From Alligator mississippiensis (taxonomy: Eukaryota > Chordata > Crocodylia > Alligatoridae): 64,000 nucleotides of DNA. The stretch covers positions 123,512,162-123,576,161 of the forward strand of contig NC_081824.1 of the NCBI RefSeq assembly GCF_030867095.1. Direction: 5' to 3'. The position numbers were made by a program, and so were the translations under genes. Shown here piece after piece: positions 33,546 through 43,964 of the stretch (the stretch's first letter is position 1; each line of letters starts with the position of its first letter). The notes beneath the pieces were generated by a model. That model ran no database searches and was not told the DNA's origin. It worked only from the letters and a program-made list of their open reading frames with translations.

Positions 33546-34620
33546 ATAGATTCATAGATATTAGGGTTGGAAGGGACCTCAGTAGATCATCAAGTCCGAC
33601 CCCCTGCCCTGGGCGGGAAAGAGTGCTGGGGTCAGACAACCCCATCTAGGTGCTTGTCCAGTCTCCTCTTGAAGACCCCCAAGGTAGGAGAGAGCACCAC
33701 CTCCCTGGGAAGCCCATTCAAGATTCTGGCAAGCCTTACTGTGAAGAAGTTCTTTCTAATGTCCAACCTAAATCTGTTCTCCGTCAATTTGTGGCCATTG
33801 TTCCTAGTTACTCCAGGGGGTGCCCTAGTAAATAGAGTATCTCCTATTCCATGCTGCCCTCCCCTGATGAATTTATAGGCAGCCACAAGATCACCTTTCA
33901 TCCTTCTCTTGCAAAGGCTGAAGAGATCTAGGTCCCTCAGTGTCTCCTCATGGGGCCCTGCCTGCAGGCCTCTGACCATGCTAGTGGCCCTCCTCTGAAC
34001 CCTCTCAAGATTCTCTGCATCCCTCTTAAAATGCGGCGCCCAAAACTGGATGCAGTACTTCAACTGCAGCCTGACCAGTGCCACATAGAGGGGAAGCATC
34101 ACCTCCCTGGACCTGTTCATCATGCATCTGCTAATGCACGATAAAGTGCGGTTAGCCTTGTTGATCACTTTGTCACATTGACGACTCATGTTCATCTTGG
34201 AGTCAACTATGACTCCAAGATCCCTTTCCACTGCTGTGCTGCTGAGAAGGTCATCCCCCGGCCTGTAAGCGTGTTGGTGGTTCTTTTTGCCCAGGTGCAG
34301 CCCTTTGTGTTTGTCTTTGTTGAACTGCATCCTATTTTGTTCTGCCCATTTTTTTCCAACCTGACCAGATCTGCCTGGATCCGTTCCATACCCTCTGGTG
34401 TGTTAACTTTGCCCCATAATTTGATATCATCTGCAAACTTGGACACGGTGCTCTCCGCACCCTTGTCCAAATCACTGATGAAGACATTGAATAGCATTGG
34501 TCCAAGGACCGAGCCTTGCAGGACTCCACTGCCCACATCTTTCGAGATCAGTATCGACCCATCCACCAGAACTCTCTGGGTGCAACCCCTAAGCCAATCT
34601 GCCACCCACCTGACAATGTA
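33546..34620 (-). mobile_element. CR1 LINE, 5'-truncated, reverse transcriptase C-terminus
   Basis: The - strand encodes two overlapping-frame pieces of CR1 reverse transcriptase. 34605-34207 carries the GSVLGPMLFN motif and the FADD catalytic motif (KFADDIKLWG). 34330-33632 carries the C-terminal LGVIVDSKMNMS and FWAPHFKRDAENLERVQRR region. The two pieces are in different frames and the 5' part is missing, so it is inactive. The 3' end is at the low coordinate, with GGTTGGAAGGGACCTC on the + strand and degenerate 8-bp ATTCTATG-like repeats near 33546-33560. Confidence 0.9.
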
Positions 34621-34679
34621 ATCATTTACATAATAATCAAGAACTAAAGAAAATCAAGAATAGAAAATAATAAATAAAT

Positions 34680-36050
34680 GAGCAAACTGAGAGAAAAGAA
34701 TTGTTTTTTATTTAACTGCTTTTCCTCCCACCCCGCCCCACAGTGGCCCCTCTGCCCAACAGGTCCCATGTCACTAGCCACAGCTAGCTGGGAAAGGTCC
34801 AGCCCCACTGTGCCACCCTCAGCAGTGCCCAAGGGCCAGCCCAGTTTGGCTCCAGTCCCAGCCCCAGCTGACACAGATGGATGGTGGGGCCAAGCTGGGC
34901 CATGGGGCAGGGCACTTCTCAGTCAGCTGCAGCTCGGCCAGGGGCCGCAGGAGCGGTGCAGCCGGATTGCTCCCAGCTCCCTGTGCCCAGGTTGGGCTGG
35001 GCTGTGATGGAGCCACAGCTGGCTGAGAAGGGCCTTGCCTCTGCAACCCAGGCCATTCCCTCCACACCCAGCCTCAGCAGCACCTGCAGCCAGCCCCACT
35101 CATCCCCAGCTGAGGCAGGCAGATAGCAGGGCTGGCCCAAGCCAGGCAATGGGGGTGGGGTGGGGTGGGGCCCTACTCAGCCAACTGAAGCTCTGTGACA
35201 GCCTGGCCTAGTGCACATGGGTGGTGGCTGGCCAGGCAGTAGTATGGAGGCGACACCACTGCAGCTGTGGGTGGGCACCTTGGCAGCCGGACTGGCCATG
35301 CAGGACATGTTAATCATGCCCACAGCTGCCTGGGTTGGCTCTGAGGCACCGGCAGGCCCAGAGCCTGGCAGCCGCCTGCCATGGGGGCTTGGGTGTCTGC
35401 AGCTGCCGTAGCACCTCCTGCACAGTGCAGACATGCAAGCCCCATGTGGAAGGCATGGCAGCAGCGGATGCAGACACATGAGCCTCTGTAGTGAGCAGCT
35501 GCTGGGCTCTGGGTCTGCCAGCACCTCCAAACTGGCTCAGGCAGCCATGGGAACAATTAACATGTCCTGAGCAGCCAGTCTGGCTGCCAAGGCACATGCC
35601 CACAGCTGCAGCTGCATCATCTCGGCACTGCTGTCCAGCCAGTCGCCACCCATGCTCACTGGGCTGGGCTGTCATGAAGACACAACCAGCTAGGAAAGGC
35701 CCTGCCCCCAGGTTGGCCCGGTTTACCTGCCTGCCTGGACCAGGGCTGAGCAGTGCCAGGTGTGGGTGCTGCTGAGGGTGGGTGCAGAGGGGCTGAGGTT
35801 CCATGACTGTCTTGCCCAGACTGGGCTTCGGAAGCCAGAAGCAATCAGGCCACACAGCTCCTGTGGCCCCAGCTCAAGCTGCAGCTGGGTGGGAAGGGAC
35901 CTGCCCCTATGACCTGCCCAGCTTTGGCCGGCCCCTCTGTGCCTGCCATCAGCAGAGTTTGCAGGCTGGCCTAGCTCAACCCCACAGTCCCAGCCTCAGC
36001 TGCAAGTGAGCCAGGTGGATGGTGGGGCCATGCCAACTGGCTGACTCCTT
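34680..36050. repeat. GC-rich repeated segment with foldback core
   Basis: Diverged direct copies of a block like GGCTGGGCTGTGATGGAGCC followed by ACAGCTGGCTGAGAAGGGCC recur near 34781, 35001, 35672 and 35870. Enclosed is a clear inverted repeat (35216-35654). It lies beside the right end of a family A copy and may be its enlarged middle. Open frames on both strands are not genes. Confidence 0.6.
35216..35654. repeat. Foldback inverted repeat, about 195-bp arms
   Basis: 35216-35410 and 35452-35654 are imperfect reverse complements. For example ACCTTGGCAGCCGGACTGGC on the left pairs with GCCAGTCTGGCTGCCAAGG on the right, and GGACATGTTAATCATG pairs with CAATTAACATGTCC. The spacer is only about 40 bp. 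Confidence 0.8.
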
Positions 36051-36149
36051 AGCTTTAGGGGGCCATGCCAGGCCAGCATCTGGCCACACCCCTGCTCCTG
36101 GTCCTGCTAGAGAGTAGAGGGGCGGGGCCAGCCCTGCTCTCTGGAGCAG

Positions 36150-36405
36150 ACAGTATAGCACAGTCCAGGGCTGAAAAGCATGCTAAGGTGCTGGGGACTA
36201 TGGTTTAACTTAAAGCAGGAAGGGGTCTGGGACAGAAGTTGCATAAACTAGTTTGACCCAGATCAGTTAAGTCTGATACTGCATTAAACCAGGTTTATCT
36301 TAAACCAGTTTCAGCCAGTTTATGTGTACTGAGCTTCTGTTCTGTTACAGGTTTAAACCAGTTTCTGGTCACGTGTGTTTATGTGCAACTTCTGTCCCTA
36401 GCCCT
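36150..36405 (+). mobile_element. Right end of a family A copy
   Basis: AACCAGGTTTATCTTAAACC, AGCCAGTTTATGTGTACTG and CTTCTGTCCCTAGCCCTG match the family right block and outer terminus. The left end is not identified with certainty and may be far upstream. Confidence 0.65.
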
Positions 36406-36529
36406 GAAGACTCCAGGCAGTCATGCCTGCTTTATGATGATTTCTGATCTCAAGCCACCCATAAGAGCACTAACAGAGATAAGAGGGAAAACACTGTTTT
36501 TCTCTTACTACAGAGATTAGAACACACAT

Positions 36530-37330
36530 CAATGTCTTGAAGTTGCAGCAACGTAAGTTCAGACTGGAAATCAGGAAAAAGTTGGTTGCTGTTTGAACAG
36601 TGAAGCAGTGGAATAGACTGCTTAAAGGAGCTGTGGAATCTCCATTCCTGGAGGTGTTCAAGAAAAGGCTGGATAAGCATTGGTCAGGGATGATCTTGGA
36701 GTATCTATGCCTGTGCTGTAATATGGTTTGTACATGCTTCTGGACTTCACTGGTTGCTACATGAGGCCAGAAAGGATTTTTTTTTCGCCCTTCTACTGCT
36801 ACATACTGAGGTTCTTCCTCTCTTCTCTCCTCCCCTCCCCCTCCTCCCCCAGAGGCATTGGGTATTGGCTGTAGCCAAGCCTGGGGTTTTTGACGGGTGT
36901 GCCAATGTGCCTGCTGAGACTTAAACCCAGGGGTTCATGGCTTGAGGGTCTTGCCCCTTCACTCAGGGTCAGACTGATCACTATACTCAGGGGCAGGAAG
37001 AAATTTTACTTCGTGGTCAGATTAGTATAGACTGTGGTGGGTTTCGCCTTCTTCTGCAGCAGGGGATGTAGCCCTCTTGGATCTCTCAATTGTATTTAAC
37101 AACCTTTTCAGGAGAAAAGTGTCCACTGTGGACCCCTGCTTTCCTATGGCAGGTTAGGGGGTTAATTCTTGTACTTCTGTTGGGGTTGACTGAAGTTTTG
37201 CTAATATGTCAGACAGTGGATTTGTATACAATGATATGGATAGGGATGATCCTGCCTTATGTGGAGGACTGGTCTACATGAGATCTGGAGGTCCTTTCTA
37301 GCCCTACTTTTCTATGATTTGATGATTACC
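36530..37330 (+). mobile_element. CR1-type LINE 3' end
   Basis: CAACGTAAGTTCAGACTGG, GTTGGTTGCTGTTTGAACAG, AGTGGAATAGACTGCTTAAAG and GAGGTGTTCAAGAAAAGGCTG are characteristic of the CR1 3' untranslated region. The end at 37235-37330 reads GATCCTGCCTTATG and ends CCCTACTTTTCTATG followed by ATTTGATGATT. The middle may contain long-3'-UTR subfamily sequence or an insertion: AGGGATGATC occurs at both edges of that middle part. Confidence 0.75.
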
Positions 37331-37519
37331 TCTTTCAGAAAAAGCTTTGGAGCCTAGATTTTTAAAGGGTGCAAGGACACAAAACAACTAGTGCAAATGT
37401 GAAAAATTAAAATGAGTTTGAGTTGCAGTAACAACTTTAATAATGCTTCAGAAAATAACGCTTATCTTTCCTTGTCCTCTTATACTCGTCCCTATTTTGT
37501 GTGTCTTGCAGTTGAAGCT

Positions 37520-37850
37520 GGCCATGCCCCCTCCCCACATCTGGATTGGGGCTAGGCCATGCCCCTTCTCCCTGCAGGGCCAGGCCATGCCCATTCCCCC
37601 CCATGGGGCCAGGTTGGGGCCAAGCCACACCCCTTTTCCCCCATGGAGCTGGGCCATCCCGCCTCCCCCCTGCAGGGACTGGCTGGGGAATGGCAATGCC
37701 TTCTCCCTGCCAGAGGGCTAAGCCACACCCCCTTCTCACAGAGTTAAGCCAATCCTCTTTTTCCCTAAAAGTTTGATGCCAAACTATGCCCGCTTCCCCT
37801 CTGGCCCAGGTTGTGGCTTGGCTACCCCCTCCTCCCCCACCCAGTGCTGG
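37520..37850 (+). repeat. GC-rich minisatellite
   Basis: Five or six diverged units of GGGCCAGGCCATGCCCATTC followed by CCCCCATG, spacing about 45-60 bp, each carrying CCATGCC or CCACACC and a CCCTGCAGGG or CCCATGGAG module. Confidence 0.7.
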
Positions 37851-37919
37851 ATTGGGACCACTGGCAGTATCCAGCCTGTGGACAGATGGGGCACTGCCCA
37901 TCCAGCTGACCAGGGAAAA

Positions 37920-38635
37920 AGATTGAGTATCATTGCCAAAGAGCATTTAAAATTTGTATTTGTCAGATGGATATCACCTAGAGCACTTATAGAAGCACCT
38001 ATGTTACCTGTTTTGCTAATTTGGAAGGAATTTAATAATTCTGTATGAAAATCAAGACAGTTTTACTATTTAGGACACTTGTTCCTCAGCTCTGTCGGTC
38101 TTTTAGAACTGTTGTCTGTTTAATAGAAATACCGTTGATAATCTTGTTTTTGCATACAAGACATTTATTTATAATTCATCAAGGATTTGTATACAGTATG
38201 TACTTGAATTATCTTATTTCCTATCAGAATATACTGCACATATAGGTTTTTCAGTAGCTAGTCTTCATGTTCTAATTGGAACTAATTCTAAAAGGGCATG
38301 TTATATATTCTTGTGGTCAAAGTATTCAACATCAGCTTCCATAAGAAACATTCTTATGCAGCATAAAAGAAAGAGAGTAATAGGAGATGAGTTTAGCCTG
38401 TATCTTCAAATCCCTAAGAATGCACAGAGTAGATTTGTTAGATCTTAGCTCTGCCTCCCTGATTCTAATTGATTTATACTTAAGATACTATTTGCATGTG
38501 CCCCTTGCCTCATCAGTTAGCCTAGGGAGAAGAGATAAATGGCATTTTATTCAAGGTCTTATCTACATTGCCAGCTCTCATTCGCCATTTCTAAACAGCA
38601 GGTTGTTTCTGGTAAAGACTAGTACCAAAACATTT
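37920..38635. other. AT-rich intronic DNA without recognised features
   Basis: No supported gene, RNA or repeat. Confidence 0.5.
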
Positions 38636-38637
38636 AA

Positions 38638-39890
38638 CTACTAGCAGATTGCCCGTCATGAATGAAGGGAGGTGGGGGGAGAATGGAGCGCTGCAACCCA
38701 GTCCCCTGCAGTGCTGCTGATCTGCCTCTGGCCTCATGCACCACCCTCACCCCCTGCATCTCCCCACCCTTCATGTCTGGCCCCATGGGCCCCCTCCACC
38801 CCCTGCCACCACCGGCTCCCAGGAACAGGGGGGGAGGGGAACTTGCACACAGTGGCGGCCACGGACACTCAGTACTCCGCACTGCTATCAGTCCATGTCC
38901 AGCTGTATGCAACAACCCCACCCCACCCCCCCGTCCTCTCTCCCTCCCTGCCATTACCCGCTCTCTGCTGGCTGTTGTCAGAGCTGGGTGGTGGCAGCAG
39001 CAGAGGTGGGGAATGCTGCCACCAGAAACACCCCCATTCTCCATCCCACTCCCCTCTCTCCCTCCCTTCCTCCCCTCTTCCCCACCGCCTCCCCCTCCCT
39101 GCCAGGGGGGAAGGGCAGGGATGGAACGTTGCTACCCACCATCCTGCACCACCGCCACCACCTGCCAGGAATCCGGGAGAGGGGAGCTTTCCCCACTGTT
39201 CCTACTGCCTGCACCCTGTGTTGCTGCCGCATCCAAGGAGTGGCTTGCCCCCTCCCCCAGCCCTGCTCCATGGAGGCAGTGGCAGCATGGGCTGCAAGGT
39301 GTATAGCGCTGGCCTCACCCCCCACCCTGCTCTGTCCCTTCCATAATAGTGGCACTCTACCATGATGGCAGGGACAAAGCTGGCCAGCACCACTGCCACC
39401 TCCAAGGAGCAGGGCTGGGGGGACAAGGTCACCCCTTGGATGCAATGGTGAGGCTGGAGCAGGGGGGCAAGGACAGCACTATGCTACCAGCACCCTGCAC
39501 CACCACCTCCTCCAAGGAGCAGGGCTGGGGCAGGGGTGAGGCCAGCGCCATTGGCCTCACCCCCGCACTCCATCCCCGCCATCATGGTGGCGCTCTGCCA
39601 TGCCAGTCTGTCCCCACCATCCTCCTCTGCCTCCAAGAAGCAGGGCCGGGGTGGGGGGAAGGCAGGGGAGAAGAGGCCATTTCTTCTGGCCTCACCCCTC
39701 GCTTTGGCCCCTCAGTCTCTGCTGTCATGATGGCGCTCCGCCTTGTGTGCATGTCGGTGTAGAGCACTCTGATCAGTTGTTTCAGTCAGCATTGTGATTG
39801 GCTGCCGACACAACCAGTCAGAGTGCTCATAAAGTGTTATGGACAGACAGACAGACAGACAAAAGCTTTTATTATATTAGAATGTTCACT
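38638..39890 (+). mobile_element. Composite GC-rich element, possibly RTE-derived
   Basis: Starts near ACTAGCAGATTGCCCGTCATG and ends with GGACAGACAGACAGACAGAC and AAAAGCTTTTATTATATTAG, a tail pattern seen in RTE-related non-LTR elements of reptiles. The body holds pyrimidine-rich sequence and a tandem of CCTCCAAGGAGCAGGGCTGGG units near 39399, 39511 and 39632. A hairpin (39762-39828, GAGCACTCTGATCAGTTG pairing with CAACCAGTCAGAGTGCTC) precedes the tail. The long overlapping frames are proline- and histidine-rich readings of low-complexity DNA. Confidence 0.5.
39841..39862 (+). repeat. (GACA)n microsatellite
   Basis: Five perfect GACA units at the 3' tail of the composite element. Confidence 0.95.
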
Positions 39891-39894
39891 GTTT

Positions 39895-41240
39895 CTTTAC
39901 TGAACTTCATTGTTTTCATCCTATTGATACTAATGGTAGGCATGTTACCCACCACTAAGAGCTATTTTACCCAATCCATCTCAGAATAAATATTCTTTAA
40001 ACACTGAAGTGGTGGATAGTAGTCTTGAATGTGGCTTAACAAGCTACTTGGGGATTTCTCAGATGCAATGAAATCTCTTTGATTATGAAGGGATGTTACA
40101 CCTGCTTCTACACCTCCCATACTGTCATATAGTGTGTGGATGTAATGTTGATTTGAACTGTTTAAACAGCTCCTTGTGAGTTGTTTGCACTAGGCAGCTG
40201 CAGCCCAGAAATTGCTCTACAATACACCATGGGTTGTGGGAATGCAAACCTTTTTGTCTTCCCTTCTCCCAGCTGTACTGGTTGAAGCTCTGGTGCATCA
40301 GAAAATACATTTCCATGTCTTGCCTTTGTCCACAAACTTGTTAGGACAGCACTGGACTGGTTTAAATGTGGAAGGTAGCTTTGCAACTAGAAAAGGTAAT
40401 TAAAAAAAAAAAAGTAGTTGTTTTGAAGAAGTTGATTTCGTTGTTGAACCAAGGCCATTCCTTGGTTCTATCCAGTTATAGGGAAAAGTCTCTCTCATCT
40501 CTGGCTGCAAGCTTTTTAGAATTTGTCTCTCTTTGTTTATTCTAAATGCTCTGTGCTTTAAAAATTGCAAAATGTTTTCGAAGATTCAGTCAGTACCTAC
40601 CAAAAGCTTCATTAAATTTAAAATGTTTTTGGCCTAAAACACATTTCAGGATCTAAGAGCTCTTTTTTTCTTAGCTCTCAAAATGTGTAAATTCTTTGAA
40701 ATAAGGAGCTAGTTTTCATTATACATGTGTGCTTGTCACAGTGGGGTCTCCTTGTAGCAGTATAAATAAAAATATGAATCATAGCCTTGTTTCCATGTTT
40801 TTAATGAAATACTTTTCAAATTGCTCTCTCTTAACCAGTTGGTTGTTATTTTGTAATATAAATATACTGTATATATAAAAATATAGAAATTATGTTACAA
40901 ATAAATGAAAAATGTGATGCAGGATCCTATTACTTGGAGTGCAGAGTCATATGTATGTTAAAGTCATTTTACTTATTGCAAAGCTGAATTTACATACAAG
41001 TGCAGCAGATACTTTTATTTCTTTATTTATATTATTTTGCTAGTTATAAAACAATAAGATAATACAAATGCAAATGCACTTTGCAAGTCTGAGACTCTGT
41101 ACTCTACCAATCAAAGTAATTGAACTTACATTCATATTTATACATTTCTGAAGCAAATCCAAATGTTGCTTTCAGTTATCCATTCTGTTGCTTGCTAATT
41201 ACATTTCAATTGTTGTGAGATTAGGTACCATCCTGGGAAC
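39895..41240. other. AT-rich intronic DNA without recognised features
   Basis: No supported gene, RNA or repeat boundary. Confidence 0.5.
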
Positions 41241-41244
41241 AGTA

Positions 41245-41373
41245 CTGCTTATGCTGTTTCTCTTGGATGGTGATATCCTACTGATGAATGAAGAGCAAAT
41301 GTCCATGCTGATATTGTTAGCATTGTCATCTGCATTTAACATTGTTGACCATGAGGTGTTGTTAAAATATTTA
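41245..41373 (+). mobile_element. LINE (L2- or CR1-like) reverse transcriptase relic
   Basis: The translation contains LILLALSSAFNIVDHEVLLKYL-type sequence. SAFNIVDHEVLL corresponds to reverse transcriptase motif A (usually S-A-F-D-T-V-D-H), with the first catalytic aspartate position changed to Asn. Only about 45 codons survive before a stop; flanks are too decayed to assign. Confidence 0.6.
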
Positions 41374-42099
41374 TGACTGATGGGCAGATTAAACAGTGCT
41401 TCTTTTAAATGGATTAATCCTGTTTCAGAGCCATCCTGAAGAATTCTCTTACATGTCTCTTCCAAACAGAGTTCTGCAAAATCCCACATTTCAATATTCA
41501 GGATGGATAAAAATAGATTATTTATTTAAAAATTGTTCATCAATTGTATTTTTATGTAAATAACATTTTTATTTTTAGAAGTAACTATTTAAAATTAAAT
41601 TTGGAATTATGGTCAATGATATTAAGACAAAGTGTTATAAAGATTTAAAATAATTAAAATTTTAAATGAAGCCTAATATTCAAACAATACACAGTTCCTT
41701 CTTAAAGTGTTAAAGAAAGTTCACATCTGAACTGGTGGAAGTTACTAGCTAAGTATCTCATCCTGTTCAACAAAATATTGAAGTAGCTTTTGACACCAGC
41801 GGCCTCTTCTGCAGTGGCAAAGGAAATATTTTCAGCTTTTTATTGTGTTGATCCAATTCAGTTAATTGTTTCATTGACAGGGTATATCTTCTTCCTTTGT
41901 CTTTTAGGAAAGGAAATATTGCTTAAGAGAAAACTTTGAGACAAAGAGATATTGGTTTCTTATTATGTTAAAGATGAGCTTTTGAGCTAACTCTCATTGC
42001 ACTCTCAACAATATACCAGCTTCTGTCTTTATAGTTACTTGTCCTTTTAAATAATTGTGAGGCCTAATGGATTCATAAGTCTCCACAAGTGCTCATGTG

Positions 42100-42460
42100 C
42101 ATTTCCCTGGAGACAAATAGCAGCAGCACATAGCCCCGGGTGGGGTAGGGGAGACTGGGAACAGCACCTGGGCTGGCCTCACCTGCCTTACCTGGGATCT
42201 TGGGGGCCTCCCAGTCCCGTGCAGCAGTGACAATTTGGGTGCATAGGAGCCTGGCTGGCAGCCAGACCCTGGCTCTGGCCATCCAGGTTCCAGTTTTGGG
42301 TACCATGCGCTGCAGCCATGTGCGCTCCCCCCCCCCCCCCCCCCCCGCTTTTTTTTTTTGCTTTTTTTTTTTTTTAAATGTTGTGGGGGTTTTTAAATAC
42401 CAGGATTTCCTGGTATCTGCTCATTTGGATGCGTCCCTGGAGTACCAACCCACTGCAGGT
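42100..42460. mobile_element. Probable GC-rich MITE with homopolymer core
   Basis: A GC-rich block in AT-rich surroundings. It contains a C run (about 42328-42346) followed by T runs (42349-42375). A related sequence TGCTCATGTGCATTTCCCTGG near 42091 and TGCTCATTTGGATGCGTCCC near 42419 occur at the two edges as direct copies. Ends not resolved. Confidence 0.4.
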
Positions 42461-42499
42461 GTAACTTTTAGGAAGTTTGAGGTGAATGAAAAGCATTAG

Positions 42500-43920
42500 G
42501 TTATCTATACCATCCTACTATCAGTAGAAGATTTTTTAGTTTTTAGATGACAGTTAATATAGAGGAAAGAGTGGAAATAAAATCTGAATGAAACAGCTTT
42601 AAAGACACAGTGTTTTAATTTCACTTGTATTGACATGCATTCCTGAGTGGTAAGTTTCCTTCCTTCTCCTCCCCCTTTTGAAATGGTATATCAATATATC
42701 TGTCCACAGCATGAGTCACTTTTTCAGGAGGTGAAAGTGTTTCAGGTATACTTTACTTTCTTATTCTGGGATAACTAGAACTGCAAAAATTGATGTAATA
42801 TGTGGGGTGAGGAGAAACTTTTTCTGGAGACTGAAATTTTACAATAGTGTAGCACTATTGGTATTCTGTGAGTTTTCATTAATTATTTTATTTTTTCCAG
42901 TTAATCAGATTTAAAATATGGAAATTATGGCATGATGGTTTAGCTTTTAGTATGCACATCCTTAGTAAATTTATGATTAAAATACATGACTTTCATTTTG
43001 ACTATAGAGTTACTGCATTTTCTTTTCAAATGAATAACTTGATATGTTTGCTTTCACCTTTTCACTAAGAATAAAAATGTTGCAATTACGAACACAAAAA
43101 AGTTCCTTTGGTTTATAACTTTTTAATGATGTTAAGTGTTCCATAGTACTTATTTACATATTTGCTTTAAATGAAGTGTGCTTTTTTTATGAAGACTACT
43201 CTAATATCTGTAGTTGGATAAGAGCTGCCATTCTCTTCCTAACACTACTGAAGCAGTCTTCACCTTATTTCATTGCAGTTAGGGAGGTTTATGATTTAAT
43301 GTCAGGTTTTTATAGATTAAAGCAATCTTTATTTCATATTTTTCTCAACCAGTTCAGTTGATATAATTTCATAGAAAAGACCATAAAACTGCACAAAATG
43401 ATATTTTATCTTGGAATACATGGTAACTTTTCTAGGCTGCAGTTTGATTTCAGCATTCTGTTCTTAAAACAGGATGCTTTTTTACCCATATTAGATTTAG
43501 TATATTGGTTATAGCTTATTAACCTGCATAAAGGAGAAATTATCTTGTAATTTCAATCTCTTTAGCAGATCTAAAGTAGGCCTCCATGGAGTCTTGTAAA
43601 CAAAAAGTATTAGCCCCCATAAAAAGTTTACTTATTTTATGGTAACTGTGGTTCTTCAAGATGTTATAGTTGGTATGGATCTCACTAAATGTATTTATGT
43701 CTGTTGTGTGTTTTGAACATGGATTCTTTTGAATAGTAGTGTCCTTTAGAGTTGTGTATATACTGTGTATTTCCTCATGTGTTTGTTCAAGAGTGAAAAA
43801 GTGGAGCAGAGTGGCTACTCAATCAAATCCCTATCAGTTCAGAAACATTGCTAGCTAGAAAATGGTGATGTAGGTTGGGTCTTCCATTCTGACAGGATCT
43901 GAAATGAAAGTAGATTTGCA
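42500..43920. other. AT-rich intronic DNA without recognised features
   Basis: No supported gene, RNA or repeat. Confidence 0.5.
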
Positions 43921-43926
43921 CCATTA

Positions 43927-43964
43927 GGCTAGGGACAGACATTCAGAAAGCCTGAGCCTGAATT
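43927..43964 (+). mobile_element. Left tip of a family A copy, cut by a CR1 insertion
   Basis: GGCTAGGGACAGACATTCAG then AAAGCCTGAGCCTGAATT, which breaks off exactly where the CR1 3' end begins. The block continues at 45919 with GATTCAATCTTTGCTGG. Confidence 0.75.

Noticed and set aside
36696..37239. Insertion in the CR1 3' end bounded by AGGGATGATC repeats
   Set aside because: The 10-bp repeat could be a target duplication, but the interior also resembles the long 3' untranslated region of some CR1 subfamilies, so no separate element is claimed.
38662..39365. Overlapping frames of 209-224 codons on the + strand
   Set aside because: Three frames open simultaneously through pyrimidine-rich, low-complexity DNA; no domain and strong proline/histidine bias.
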